DNA of 64,000 nt from Megaleporinus macrocephalus (Eukaryota; Chordata; Actinopteri; Characiformes; Anostomidae): NCBI GenBank assembly GCA_021613375.1, contig CM038722.1, forward strand, positions 25,454,941-25,518,940, in the 5' to 3' direction. The notes below the pieces were generated by a model. That model saw only the letters and a program-made list of their open reading frames with translations. It had not been told where the DNA came from and ran no database searches. Of this stretch, positions 47,451-58,065 are shown one piece after another. Each line of letters starts with the position of its first letter. Position 1 is the first letter of the stretch. A program made the translations under genes and the position numbers.

Positions 47451-47716
47451 CATTTTAAAAATGTTAATGTTTTATTAATGTCAGTTTAATATACTACTAA
47501 TCAACTGCATCAATTGTGTTAAATACTGAAATGACGTTACATCTGGTAAAAGTTTAAGACTTGGGACTTGACTCGAGACTCGCTTGTATTGACTTGGGAC
47601 TTGACTTAAGACTTCCTTGCATTGACTTGGGACTTGACTCGAGACTTGTTAGTCAAAACTTGAGACTTACTTGTTACTTGCAACTTAGTGACTTGGTCCC
47701 ATGTCTGGTAATATTA

Positions 47717-48678
47717 TTATATTACTTTTTTATTAATATAATAGAATAATAGAATAGAAGAATGTGTACAAATAAGTACACATAGGGAAGTGAACTGGAT
47801 TAAACTGAACCATATTAAATGCAAATGGAATAATAAATAAAAAGACTTATCTTGTCCAGAAATGTACGTTATTTGTTCTCCAAAAAAAGCTTATTTAACA
47901 CGGAGTTATGAATTATGCTTTAATACTTGGAGCAAAAGCTTTGTTTCTGGTGTGCTGGAGACAAAGCCGCTTTGTTTGTTTAGTGAAAAGCTTTGCCATT
48001 TAGCTCAATTAATTTCAAATTGATCTGGCTTTATTTCATGCCATTTCATTAATATAATAGCGTTTTCTCAGTTGAGTACTTGTAGTAATATTGCACTCAG
48101 AGCTGGTTCATGTCCAGAAATCACGCATATGCTGGCAGACACAGATAAATAAGTGCCTGCCTGCATACGCATGTTAAAAAGGAATTCTAAATTTCTGCAT
48201 AATTCAATTTTTCAGCTTTGAGCAAAGTATCCGAGCTTCATATGAGCTGATGATCTACTGAGAAACACACTCACTGTGGTCATGATAGCCATAATGCTGG
48301 CGATGGTAAAACTGGTAAAAGCTGAACAAAGCATTGTTTTACTTTACAGCACCCTGCAGCCATGGATCTCTTAAAAAAACAAAAAAACATGTTTTAGGCC
48401 ATCTCAAAACTATTATAGCACAATGTTTCACGCATCAGGCAGCGCGTCCACCCCTGTTTCACGTAAAAACCTTCCTCTGAAATAGCTTCTAGAGCCATTA
48501 AATGCTTCAGCTGTCTGGTTTCTATCACCAGCACTGTGAACATTTCTGATTTGGTCAAGTTTCCCCACGCTGGAGCGTTTCACAACCAACTACGCTGAAT
48601 GGCTCTGTTCATATCTTAACAATTCAATTGTGCGGAAACACATTAGTGGAATCTCCATTCGAAGCTGGTGTTTAGAAC
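47717..48678. other. single-copy stretch without recognised feature
   Basis: 47745-47830 shares GAACTGGATTAAACTGAACC-like sequence with 50755-50780 (AAACTGGATTAAACT), a faint dispersed repeat. The rest is unrecognised. Confidence 0.4.
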
Positions 48679-48792
48679 ATGGCTACTCTCACGGCTTCTT
48701 GGGTTCCAGCGCTGCTGCTGCTGCTGGAGAGTTTCCAGCACACGTGCGTGTGGCAGGATTCAGAGTGTAAGAGAAGAATAAATAATGGGTAA
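48679..48792 (+). CDS. 37-codon frame with signal-peptide-like N terminus; possible first coding exon
   Basis: ATG at 48679 has a strong Kozak context (A at -3, G at +4). The peptide starts MATLTASWVPALLLLLESF, a short polar start, a run of five leucines and a plausible cleavage region near HTC, followed by CVWQDSE. The frame ends with TAA at 48790. A donor-like GTAAGA at 48767 could instead end a coding exon at 48766. The leucine run comes from a (CTG)5 tract, so chance is a real alternative. I do not recognise the protein. Whether it is transcribed cannot be decided from this sequence. Confidence 0.2.
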   Translation: MATLTASWVPALLLLLESFQHTCVWQDSECKRRINNG

Positions 48793-49086
48793 TAGGCACA
48801 CAGGAGTCATTTGGCGGGCCTGCAGAGACAGCCCACTGCTGATTTAGTGCTAGCACAAACACTGAGAACAATTTACACACCCATTCGAAATGATGCGCGA
48901 TAAATGATCCCTATTTGTATTCAGCACGCTCGCACGCAAGCATGTAGGGAGAAAGTACGTGCATCATGGATGTGGAAGCGTCACTCAAATATATATGCAA
49001 TATATACGCATCTGCTTCTTACAGGCAGTGAGCTTCTTTATAGACCTTTTTTATGTGAACCTTTATCCAAAGTAGGCCATAAATAC
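48793..49086. other. unannotated
   Basis: No recognised feature. Confidence 0.4.
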
Positions 49087-49206
49087 ACAAATATAGGTGT
49101 TTATGTTCACAAGTTTGTGGACACTTGCTCATTCAATGCTTTCTCTGAAATTAAGAGTATTTATAGAGAACTTGCTTCCATATTGCAACAAAGGCATCCT
49201 GGCATA

Positions 49207-49246
<40 letters not shown>

Positions 49247-49247
49247 G
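49087..49247. mobile_element. transposon end fragment plus (AAT)n microsatellite
   Basis: TTCACAAGTTTGTGGACACT and TGCTCATTCAATGC resemble the first part of a common fish Tc1/mariner-like element that I associate with otophysans. It is cut off by an AAT tract at 49208-49247. Confidence 0.55.
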
Positions 49248-49249
49248 TA

Positions 49250-50107
49250 TGTTGCTCTTATATAGCGCCTTTCACAAACCCAAAGATGCTGAACAAATGA
49301 AGAGGAGGAAAAAAAAGTGAAAGAATGTTAAAGAGAGTGAAAGAAAGAAGAGAAAAGGTGGGACTTGAGCTGAGATTTAAACATAGAGACAGAGGAAGAC
49401 AAGGGAATAGAAAGAGGTAGGGCATTCCAAAGAGTGGGGGCAGCAACACTGAAAGATCTGCCACCCATGGTAGATCTCCTAAACCGAGGAACAGCCAAGA
49501 GAGCAGAATCAGAGGAGCTGAGAGAACGTGATGGAGCGTAGGGCTGTAAGAGAGCAGAGAGATATGATGGAGCTCAGCCATGTAAGGCCTTATAGGTCAG
49601 CAAAAGTATTTTATAGCGGATGTGTTCAGAAACAGGAAGCCAGTGAAGCTGATGGAGGACCGATGTTCTGAAAATACTGGAGCGGACGAAGAGCTTTAGA
49701 AGGTGGAACATAGAAAAGAGCATTGCAGTAATCTTATCAAGAGATGACCAAAGCATACACCAGGATCTCAGAATCGAATAGGACACCCAGATTCTGAACA
49801 GTGGAGGATGAGCTGACGGAGATGTCATTTATGTTAACAGTGTAGCCAGGGTAGGCTGATATGGCTGCTTTAGAGGCGACTATTAAAAATGTAGTGTTGT
49901 GGCATTGAGCTTGAGGAAGTTAACATTCAGCCAGTTTGTTAACTCCAGAACGCAGGACAGCAGTGAAGACGGAGGGAATGACTCAGTGAGTTTGAGGCCA
50001 AAGTAGATCTGAATATCGTCAGCATAGCAGTGAAACTGGAGACCATGTGAATAGATAATATTGATTATACTTATTCCTAGAATTTTAACTTGATTGAAGC
50101 TTTTCAT
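49250..50107 (-). pseudogene. LINE (CR1/L2-like) reverse-transcriptase remnant
   Basis: Read on the reverse strand, HCYADDIQIYF (about 50040-50010) is the catalytic YADD box, followed by WLNVNFLKLN (about 49940-49890). After further fragments come LHQLHWLPVSEHIRYKILLL and TYKALHG (about 49650-49574), the standard C-terminal region of L2-type ORF2. Frameshifts separate the parts, and the start of the reverse transcriptase is missing. The forward-strand sequence (for example TTATATAGCGCCTTTCACAA at 49256) is a well-known dispersed fish repeat, explained here as antisense LINE. The clade is probable, not proved. Confidence 0.75.
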
Positions 50108-50374
50108 TGATTAAATCTATTTTATAGCTTTAATTCATATTATCTTACTACTTATGCTTTTGCTAGTAGATCTCTATTAGCATGTTTTATATATTTGTCT
50201 GTGTTTCAGTGTTCACTGGACAAACTTTTACATTAACTTTACATTTTACAAACTATTACAATTAATCCACATATAAAGGGGTGTCTTTATACTTTTGGGC
50301 TCTTACTACAGATTATTTTGCTAGTAGATCACACAGCCTGTGAATAACATTTATTACAATTAATCCATACATTG

Positions 50375-50599
50375 GCGCTGTCCAATGAAAAACATATAAA
50401 AAATATATTCATTTATATATTCGTCTATGGTTGTTTACATTGTGTGATAATTTCATGATGAACGGACCAATAGAAGTGCTCCAAAATAGCTTGGGAAAAA
50501 TTCTGGTTCCATTGACTTCCATTGAAAGTAAAAGTATGTTTTTGCTCTCTCCTGTAAAGTTGCAGTTTTGGAGATGCTTGTTTTTCATTGGACAGTGAC
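50375..50599. mobile_element. CCAATGAAAA-type MITE, copy 2
   Basis: The ends GCGCTGTCCAATGAAAAACA and TGTTTTTCATTGGACAGTGA are inverse to each other. The interior (TTTCATGATGAACGGACCAA; GTTGCAGTTTTGGAGATGC) matches 13733-13968. About 225 bp, no coding capacity. Confidence 0.85.
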
Positions 50600-50882
50600 A
50601 ATATAAAGGGGTACCTGGATACTTTTGGACTTAATCTCAGTGGGAAATTGTGTTGTTACCCAAGTAATACAAGAAGACCAGACTTACAAGAACAAAAAAC
50701 TGTTAGCGTCACTGAACAGGATAATAGAATGACGTGTACAACTACGTACATACAGGGAAGTAAACTGGATTAAACTAGTAAACTGCAGTAGCTGCTGTTA
50801 TATTCCAACAGTGACATCCAGCCTCGAACATTGATTCATTCATCTCATATTCCCCATTTTGAAAATTTAAGCTTATTATAAT
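50600..50882. other. weak transposon-end similarity, otherwise unannotated
   Basis: ATATAAAGGGGTACCTGGAT at 50600 resembles the end seen at 46264. 50700-50780 contains a dispersed motif shared with 47760-47810. Confidence 0.4.
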
Positions 50883-51129
50883 ATTTAACTTATTTCTAAA
50901 CATTATTTTACTTGTTTAAAGCTATTAATTGATTCAAGTTGTTTAATAGCTTTAATTAACATGATCTTACTATAGATACTTTTGCTAGTAGATCTCTATT
51001 TGCTTTTTTTATATATTTGGCCGCCTTTCCGCACAGCCTGTGAATGACAAGGCACACTGGAAATAAAATGTATTATAATTAATCCACATATTATAATTAT
51101 AATCCACATATTATAATTAATCCACATAT

Positions 51130-52704
51130 CCGACATCCGGTCGGCGGCGCGTTAACACGCAGCGGCCGCTCTTGGTCCGAGAATTGGTGCTTTTTGTGTC
51201 ATTGTTTGTGGATATTCACGTCCATCTCTGCAAATATGTGCATCGGAACACCAGTGCACATATCCTACCACCGCCAGACCCTGCTTCAGTGGAGAAATCA
51301 GCCTACAAACAATCACCCCTTGCAATTTGCATATCGTCCCAACCGCTCCACGGACGATGCCATCACCACCACCCTTCATCTCTCCCTTACCCACCTGGAG
51401 AAGAAGGACACCTACGTCAGAATGCTGTTCATAGACTTCAGTTCAGCATTCAACACCATCATCCCACAGAATCTCACCAGGAAGTTAAGCCTGCTGGGCC
51501 TCAACACCCCCCTGTGCAACTGGATCCTGGACTTCCTGACAGGGAGGCCCCAGTTAGTCCGGTTCGGGAACAGCAGCTCCAGCACCATCACCATGAACAC
51601 TGGGGCACCCCAGGGCAGTGTACTGAGTCCTCTGTTGTTCACCCTGCTGACTCATGACTGTGTTGCGAAACACAGTTCTAACAGCATCATAAAGTTCGCC
51701 GATGATACAACTGTGCTGGGTCTCATCAGCAAAGGCGACGAGTCAGCATACAGGGAGGAGGTACAGCAGCTGACAGACTGGTGTACAGTCAACAACCTTC
51801 ACTGGAATGTAGAGAAGACCAAGGAAATGGTTGTTGACTTCAGGAAATCAAGACCGGACCACTCTCCGCTTAACATCAACGGCTCCTCTGTGGAGATCGT
51901 TAAGAGCACCAAGTTCCTTGGTGTCCACCTAGTGGAGAACCTCACCTGGTCCCTGAACACCAGCTCTACAGCCAAGAAAGCCCAGCAGCGTCTCTACTTC
52001 CTCCGGAAGCTGAGAAAGGCCCGTCTCCCTCCACCCATCCTCACTCTCTTCTATAGGGGAACCATAGAGAGCATCCTAAGCAGCTGCATCACTGCTTGGT
52101 TTGGGACCTGCACAGCCTCTGACCGCAAGTCCCTCCAACGCATTGTGAGGACAGCTGAGAGGATCATCGGAGTCTCTCTCCCCTCCGTCTTGGACATTTA
52201 CACCACCCGCTGCATCCGCAAAGCAACCAGCATTGTGGATGACCCCACCCACCCTTCACACAGACTGTTCTCCCTCCTGCCATCAGGAAGAAGGTACCGC
52301 AGCGTCCGGTCCAACACGACCAGACTCTGCAACAGCTTCTTCCCCCAAGCCATCAGACTTCTCAACACAACTCAACGTCTGAACTGATATCTTTCTCCAA
52401 CCATTTACCCCAGATAAAAAAGGGAAGCATTTTTGCACAAAGCATTGCACTAATAACTTTACTACCTCACTGGACTCTATTTATTACACATTGCACAATT
52501 TGCACACAACCAGCAATTATTTATTATTCTCTGTCTGTACTGTGTTGTGTTGTCTGTCCGCACTTGTTTGTTTGTGTTGCACTTGTGTCTGTATGCACTG
52601 TCTATGTTGCACCATGGTCCTGGAGGAACGTTGTTTCGTTTCACTGTGTACTCTGTATGTAGTTGAAATGACAATAAAAACCCACTTGACTTGACTTGAC
52701 TTGA
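51130..52704 (+). mobile_element. CR1/L2-like LINE, internally deleted or truncated copy
   Basis: It starts with a short GC-rich leader (CGGTCGGCGGCGCGTTAACA at 51140) unlike the AT-rich flanks, then joins the middle of a reverse-transcriptase domain. The 3-prime untranslated region (GAGGAACGTTGTTTCGTTTC, AATGACAATAAAAACC) ends in a (TTGAC)n tail at about 52685-52704, typical of CR1/L2-group LINEs. The endonuclease and the start of the reverse transcriptase are absent. The intact frame and clean tail suggest a fairly recent insertion. Confidence 0.88.
51236..52387 (+). CDS. partial LINE reverse transcriptase (non-LTR)
   Basis: An uninterrupted frame of about 383 codons from the first in-frame ATG (51236); the open frame extends upstream to 51194 without an ATG. 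Numbered from 51194, motifs in order are [15 protein letters not shown] (43-57), [12 protein letters not shown] (78-89, motif A with catalytic Asp81), [14 protein letters not shown] (136-149, motif B), FADDTT (168-173, motif C with catalytic Asp pair) and TKFLGVHL (239-246). A C-terminal region [11 protein letters not shown] and [18 protein letters not shown] follows. The family normally has an upstream apurinic endonuclease and the first reverse-transcriptase blocks; both are missing, so the enzyme is incomplete. The native start is unknown. The CR1/L2/Rex-type clade is inferred from motif wording and the 3-prime tail. Confidence 0.9.
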   Translation: MCIGTPVHISYHRQTLLQWRNQPTNNHPLQFAYRPNRSTDDAITTTLHLSLTHLEKKDTYVRMLFIDFSSAFNTIIPQNLTRKLSLLGLNTPLCNWILDFLTGRPQLVRFGNSSSSTITMNTGAPQGSVLSPLLFTLLTHDCVAKHSSNSIIKFADDTTVLGLISKGDESAYREEVQQLTDWCTVNNLHWNVEKTKEMVVDFRKSRPDHSPLNINGSSVEIVKSTKFLGVHLVENLTWSLNTSSTAKKAQQRLYFLRKLRKARLPPPILTLFYRGTIESILSSCITAWFGTCTASDRKSLQRIVRTAERIIGVSLPSVLDIYTTRCIRKATSIVDDPTHPSHRLFSLLPSGRRYRSVRSNTTRLCNSFFPQAIRLLNTTQRLN

Positions 52705-52928
52705 TATTATTTAACTTGTTTCTAGATGTTTTTTACCTGTTTAAAGCAATTTATTTATTATTTTCTAATCCTACAATAGATTTTTTTGCTTGTAGATCTC
52801 TATTTGCAATATTTTCTGTCAGTGTTTCTGCATAACTTGCATAACTAAATGTATCACAATGTCTTTTATTTTAAAATGATCAGAACATGTGTTTTAAATT
52901 CTGAATGTACCCTTCTTAAAATGTCTAT

Positions 52929-53286
52929 GGTACCACTTTCAGACTACCCTTATAAAGTGTTTATGAATGGTTAAAAAAAAAATTTGTTTGCTAAGGATTA
53001 TTAGTTGACACTAAACATAACATATTAGCAAATAGTTATAGCAATCAGTTATAGTAATGACAGTTACAGTAATATAACAGCCGACGTGAGCTATTCTATC
53101 TGAAATGTTAATGCTGACTGATAGAAATTACAAAGTAAGATCCATATATATATGGATATATGTGTGTGTGTGTGTGTTATAACTGCTTATAATTTAAAGT
53201 GTTTATGACCTAATTTATAATGATTAGTAAACAAAATAAAGGTATGAAGGTCAAATAAAAGTAGTCTTATTCTAAAGTGGTACCAT
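52929..53286. mobile_element. MITE with GGTACCACTTT ends
   Basis: The left end GGTACCACTTTCAGACTACC and the right end, inverse of GGTACCACTTTAGAATAAGA, share GGTACCACTTT. About 355 bp, AT-rich, with a (GT)n run at 53160-53177. No coding capacity. Confidence 0.75.
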
Positions 53287-53739
53287 GTGTCTCTTTTTAC
53301 AGCTACCCACAAATTGATTGCTTGATAAATTATGATTGACATGTCTCTCAGCTTATCGCAACTGTCTCTAAACGTTCCTTTATCCATCAAGCAAAGTAAG
53401 AAAACTCCTCAGAGCAAACCTGCTGTGAGAGGAGAAGTCAATTAGGCTGAATTAATAAGCTAAGAAATGGTGGAAAGCTGCTACTGAGGAATGTATAATG
53501 AATAGCACATACTATACTGATTACTGCACTGCAGAAAATTATATTTTGGCAAGTAAAATGATGTTATATCTAGTTTATATATCCTATGTTTCTCGTTTTG
53601 AGATTGTTTTAGGGGTATGAAAAGATTGAACTTCATTATAGGTGTTGTTTACTTGTTTTTACTGTATTGGCAGATAAGTTTTAAGGCAATTTCTTAAATT
53701 TAGCCAAAAATATCTGCCATTGTAGAGAGGTAATTTGGT
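53287..53739. other. unannotated
   Basis: No recognised feature. Confidence 0.4.
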
Positions 53740-54874
53740 CAGGGTTGGCTAGTAATGGATTACATGTATTGATATAGTCAGGATACAAACACACAAACAA
53801 ACTGTAACAGTATTTTCTGAGAGGTACAGTAAAGAACAGTAATCAGGTTATGGGTACTTTATACAATGGGAGGAGATTAAGGGCAGGATAACACTAAAGC
53901 CACATACAATCTATGGAAAATGTTTTTTTGCAGCTTTTTTATATTTGAATCATGTGATTATCCTAATTTTGCATATCTCTTACAGCAAACTGATCAGAGC
54001 TCCACACACACAGTTGACTGGATATAAATCTCAACCTTGTAAACTTCACCCTGCCAGATATTAATGCTGATCTAAGTTTATATTAACTTCCCAAAAGTTA
54101 AAATACAAATAATCTTCCAAAACATAAAAAGAGTAAAGTCTTGTGAGCAGTACAGTTTCACATATAAGTGTTTGGATGATGGTGATATGTGTTAATGATT
54201 GATATTTGTAACAAAGACAATGAGCTCCCACTTAGCATTCATGTGAAATCATATTATTTAGGACACATTTGTGTGGCTGCAGAAACTGGAGAGTTTAGGA
54301 AGCGTCTATAAATTACATCACAAGTAACATCACAAATGTGATCAATGCAGTTAAAGCATGGCACGCTAATATGAAGCCCTATGAGCAGCACAGCCTCTTA
54401 GCACACACTAATGATGCCCATTCAGAGCTACTATAATAGCCTCTATTTATAAATATTATTAATGGACTTGACACAACTTTCACTGCCCATGCTCAAACAG
54501 TTTATGTTGTACTAATTTATCACATTTATGTTCAAAACAGTTTTGTATATATTGCTCCACATTGAAATTTGGCCATTTCACTGAATGTGAGATCAGTGAC
54601 TGTTGGTTTCAGGTACAATACAAGCTGCTCCACATTTTGTAAACAGCTAATTCTTAAATGGAAGTACAAACAGCACATATAAAGTACACATAAAGTGTTT
54701 TTTTTAAAGCTTTCTTGAAGTGTTTAATTACATGCTTTTAAAAAGGAATGTAATCCAAAAGTAACTAAAAGTAGTGCCATTACATAATCTTTTGGATTAG
54801 GTTGTAAATACATTTGTTGACTAGTAATCAGTAATCTGTAATAAATAACTTTTTTAAAGTAACTTTTCCAACCC
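53740..54874. mobile_element. hAT-like non-autonomous element with CAGGGTTGG end
   Basis: The left end CAGGGTTGGCTAGTAATGGA and right end (AACTTTTCCAACCC, inverse of GGGTTGGAAAAGTT) share GGGTTGG. TGTAATC/GATTACA-like motifs lie inside both ends, as in a common fish element. The 1.1-kb interior has no transposase frame. No clean target duplication was read, so boundaries are approximate. Confidence 0.6.
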
Positions 54875-57220
54875 AAAATGGCTCATTAGAAATATTGAGT
54901 AAAAAAGTTATACGTTAAATAATCTTAAAATAAGCCTAAAACTATCTCAGGAAGAGAAATACAAAATAGCAGATGCAAGATGCTAGATAGAAGATAATTG
55001 TTGAATGTTAATGACCATAATTTATATTAACACATTAATATTAAAGTGTTAAAGACCACAGTCAGAACCCGAGTTCAAAACTAATAGAACTATTAGCTTA
55101 TGCTGGTTCTATGGTAAGCATGATGTCTAATTATAATTAATCATTAGTAAACCATGTTAATGTCAAGGTTTTTTTTTTTAGATTAAATAGGACTTTACGA
55201 AGGTTGGACCCTGGAATCTTACAAATTTGTATCCAACTTAGGCGCACCCTAGGCGGACTTGCTGTGATGTTCTCTGATGGTGGAGGTGCAGAGAGTCAGA
55301 GAACTTTAGAGTGCTTCAAACTTCACAGGATTATAAATTGTTATACTCCCTCTCCAACCACCAAAGTCTTTTCTGGTAGTCTTCGGAAAACAGGAGATGG
55401 ACATTTCTGATTGTTTGAAGCTCAGTAGAAACTGGGACGTTGCTTATTGTTTATATTTTTTCTGCAATGAATGAGCTGGGTTTTTTTATTCTCTCAAAAA
55501 CATTAATTCTAAACCTGTGAATGATTCCAAACTTTTGAACAAAAATGAACCTAATGAGAATTGAATATGGGTAGATATTTATAGTGCTTTCCATATTATT
55601 ATTGAACCACTTATTGTTGTTCCCCCATAAATAAATAAATATATAAATAAATAAATAAAGCAATGGCTTTAGGATTGCATAATTAAGTAATTTGTTAAGT
55701 CTCCCAAAGCTCCCTCACAAATATTTATTACATTCCATGATGCCTAAGATGCTGTTTTGGGTTAAAGATTTGACTTAAAATGTACTTTTTAAAAGCCTCC
55801 ATGGTGCAGAGGTGCATACGGGGTGTTATGAGGCCAAAGCAACTCTGTAAGAAAACCAAATAAGTAAGTATGAAGACTATGAGTATGAAAAAGTTTTTAA
55901 AAGGTTAGGAAAATGCCACATAATGTAAATGTTCTATTGCAATTACATTTTTTTTCCTTGACACACACACATCCAAGCCAAGAACCATTTAAAAAACGTT
56001 ATTTTTAAAAGTGTATGTGGATGGGTACGAGGGACTTACACGCACCAACACACACATAGACTCACGAAACCCAGCACTCAGCATTTGGCCGACAGCTAAC
56101 TTTCCCACTTCTTGCGAATAGCTGACGCCAATCTAATTCAGGCATTCTTGTTTGGCCTCTACAGAAGCTGTTTTCTCAACTTGAAAAATAAGGAAAGATC
56201 CAGAAAAAAGAAAGATCCAACCAGATGGAAAAATGCAGGCTGAATGGAGCTCAGTGAGAATGAAATGATGATCTCTCACATGCACCTGTGAGGACCCTTC
56301 TAACCCCCCATATAAGTACAAAATGATCAGATAACTGCAGAAAACATGAAATAATAAAAAAAACCCTAATCTAATCATGTAGAAACTCTAGGTCACTATG
56401 AATGAGTCAGTAATCAGGCAGCTTTATAAATATATGATATATGCTCCTCTCTGGTTGCTTTGGAAACTCACCAGTATACTCACCAAAGAAGAAGAACATG
56501 ACGCAAAATTCACATAATTGATAGCAAGGTGTTACTAAACATTTTCTTAAGGTTGTAAATTGCGTGTTGTATTTCTGAAAGCTGGTTAGACTTTACTGGA
56601 GCGCTTTTTTATATAATTTTATGTTTTCTTACACTTGCATATGCAGAAACAGGATCTCCAATCACATCTTTTAAATGTTTAAAAACACATTTAAACTCAT
56701 GTTAAATATTAGTCAGTAGAAATCTACCAAAATCTATTTTGTTGCAGATACATGTATATAGGGATCTTAAAATGAAGATGAATCTACAGATTTTAAACAA
56801 TATGTACAAATTAATACATTTTTAAAGATGAACAGAGCTGCAGATTCTCTAATAACTGAGCTGTGTAACACTGCGAATTAACTTGTGATAAAAATATATA
56901 TCTAGAATTGATGAGGAAATATCATAAATCAAGCTATTCCTTTCCAAGAAGCCAATATAAAGAGATGGTTACAGTTCATAATTTGAGCAGTTTACATTTT
57001 ATTACCTAGTTTTTAAAAGAGCCCAAATCATATATAATGTTATTTTAAATAAAATGTAAACACTGGTAAAAAAAAAAAAAGTCCCATTTACTCTATAGTC
57101 CATATAGTCCAAACATTGAATACTAAAAAAAACTATTTTAAATTCATAGTTTCTATAAAATTACAACAACTAACTCAATTACTTACTAAAATTACTAACT
57201 CAATCTCATCTGATACCTAT
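54875..57220. other. AT-rich stretch without genes
   Basis: No gene found. (AAAT)n runs lie at about 55626-55660. A block near 55190-55440 and the motif GATTCCAAACTTTTGAAC at 55526 hint at a decayed Tc1-like element, but no transposase motif could be read. Confidence 0.45.
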
Positions 57221-57415
57221 GGGTGGTGTAGCGGTTAGCACTGTCGCCTCACAGCAAGACGATTCAGGTTCAATTTCTTGTCCGGGTTGTTATGTGTGTA
57301 TGTTCTCCCCGTGCTTGAGTGGGTTTCCTCCGGGTACTCCGGTTTCCTCCCACAGTCCAAACACATGCATGTTAGGTTGATTGGTCACTCCTAATTTGCC
57401 CGTAGGAGTGACTAT
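57221..57415 (+). mobile_element. tRNA-derived SINE (DANA/HE1/Mermaid-like), 3-prime truncated
   Basis: The tRNA-like head contains a polymerase III A-box-like TAGCGGTTAGCACTG and a B-box-like AGGTTCAATTTC, followed by the conserved body TGTTCTCCCCGTGCTTGAGT, GGGTTTCCTCCGGGTACTCC and GTTTCCTCCCACAGTCCAAA. The 3-prime tail is missing after about 57415. It is moved by LINE machinery in trans. Confidence 0.9.
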
Positions 57416-58065
57416 CCACTATCCACCAATTCAGCCAATAGCAGGTTAGTTTCTACTCATATTGAAGTTCTAAGGAATGTTTCCACTCTAAGTGCTTTTC
57501 TGAATAAGCCATGATATGCGACAGCCAATCAGAACAGAACATTTATCGTAGACTGGTCTTAAAGGCATAGTAACCAAACAAGTGATAAAGAGAGGTTGTA
57601 AAAATGTACCACAACAGTGTTTAGAACATAAAACCAGCAAAATGTTCTATGTGGTTGAAGAAAAACATTAGGAGGTAGACTTCTCATCATTTAAATCTAT
57701 ACTCTACAAGCTATTATTGAATAATTAGTATTGAGGTTGATCATGAATTCTACGGTTAATTCTGCTTCTGATTCCTTTACAGTCTGTTTGGTTGAAGACT
57801 TTAAGCCTCTTTTAAACCAGATTCTCACACTACTCATATTTTTCAATTAAAACACAAAAAAATGTTTACTGAACTGGGAACAAAATATGTATTTCTGTTG
57901 TGACAGTTCTTAATGTTACACACTGCTTGTCAGACCTTGGGACACATTTAAAACAATAGAATCAAACTGCTATGAGGGACAGGGTTGCAGTCTCACCTCT
58001 TCCTGTGCTAAAGGGGGATGGCTAAAACAAGTTTAAACTCTTTTTTAACCCGTTAAATATAAATA
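57416..58065. other. unannotated
   Basis: No recognised feature. Confidence 0.4.

Larger units (their letters stand above)
46394..47708. mobile_element. hAT-like element rich in GACTTG motifs
   Basis: The probable 8-bp flanks TAATATTT (46386-46393) and TAATATTA (47709-47716) differ by one base. The ends (AGACCAACTCGAG and the inverse of CCAGACATGGGACCAAGTC) are similar but imperfect. Arrays of GACTTG/CAAGTC-type motifs lie just inside both ends (46425-46520 and 47552-47695). The interior contains single-copy sequence, a 32-bp triple repeat and an (AT)n tract. No transposase frame was found. Confidence 0.6.
50089..52860. repeat. locally repeated AT-rich unit, three diverged copies
   Basis: Copies at about 50089-50290, 50883-51128 and 52708-52860 share the order: ATTTAACTT...TTT, a TTTAAAGC core, TTTTGCTAGTAGATCTCTAT and a TTTTATATATTTG-like part. 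The first two end with ATTACAATTAATCCACATAT or similar. The LINE at 51130-52704 inserted between the second and third copies. The AATCCACATAT...AAGGGGTG parts also resemble the ends of the fish transposon seen at 46300. Confidence 0.65.

Noticed and set aside
57221..57300. Possible tRNA gene
   Set aside because: The A- and B-box-like sequences belong to the head of a SINE with its usual body; no intact cloverleaf.
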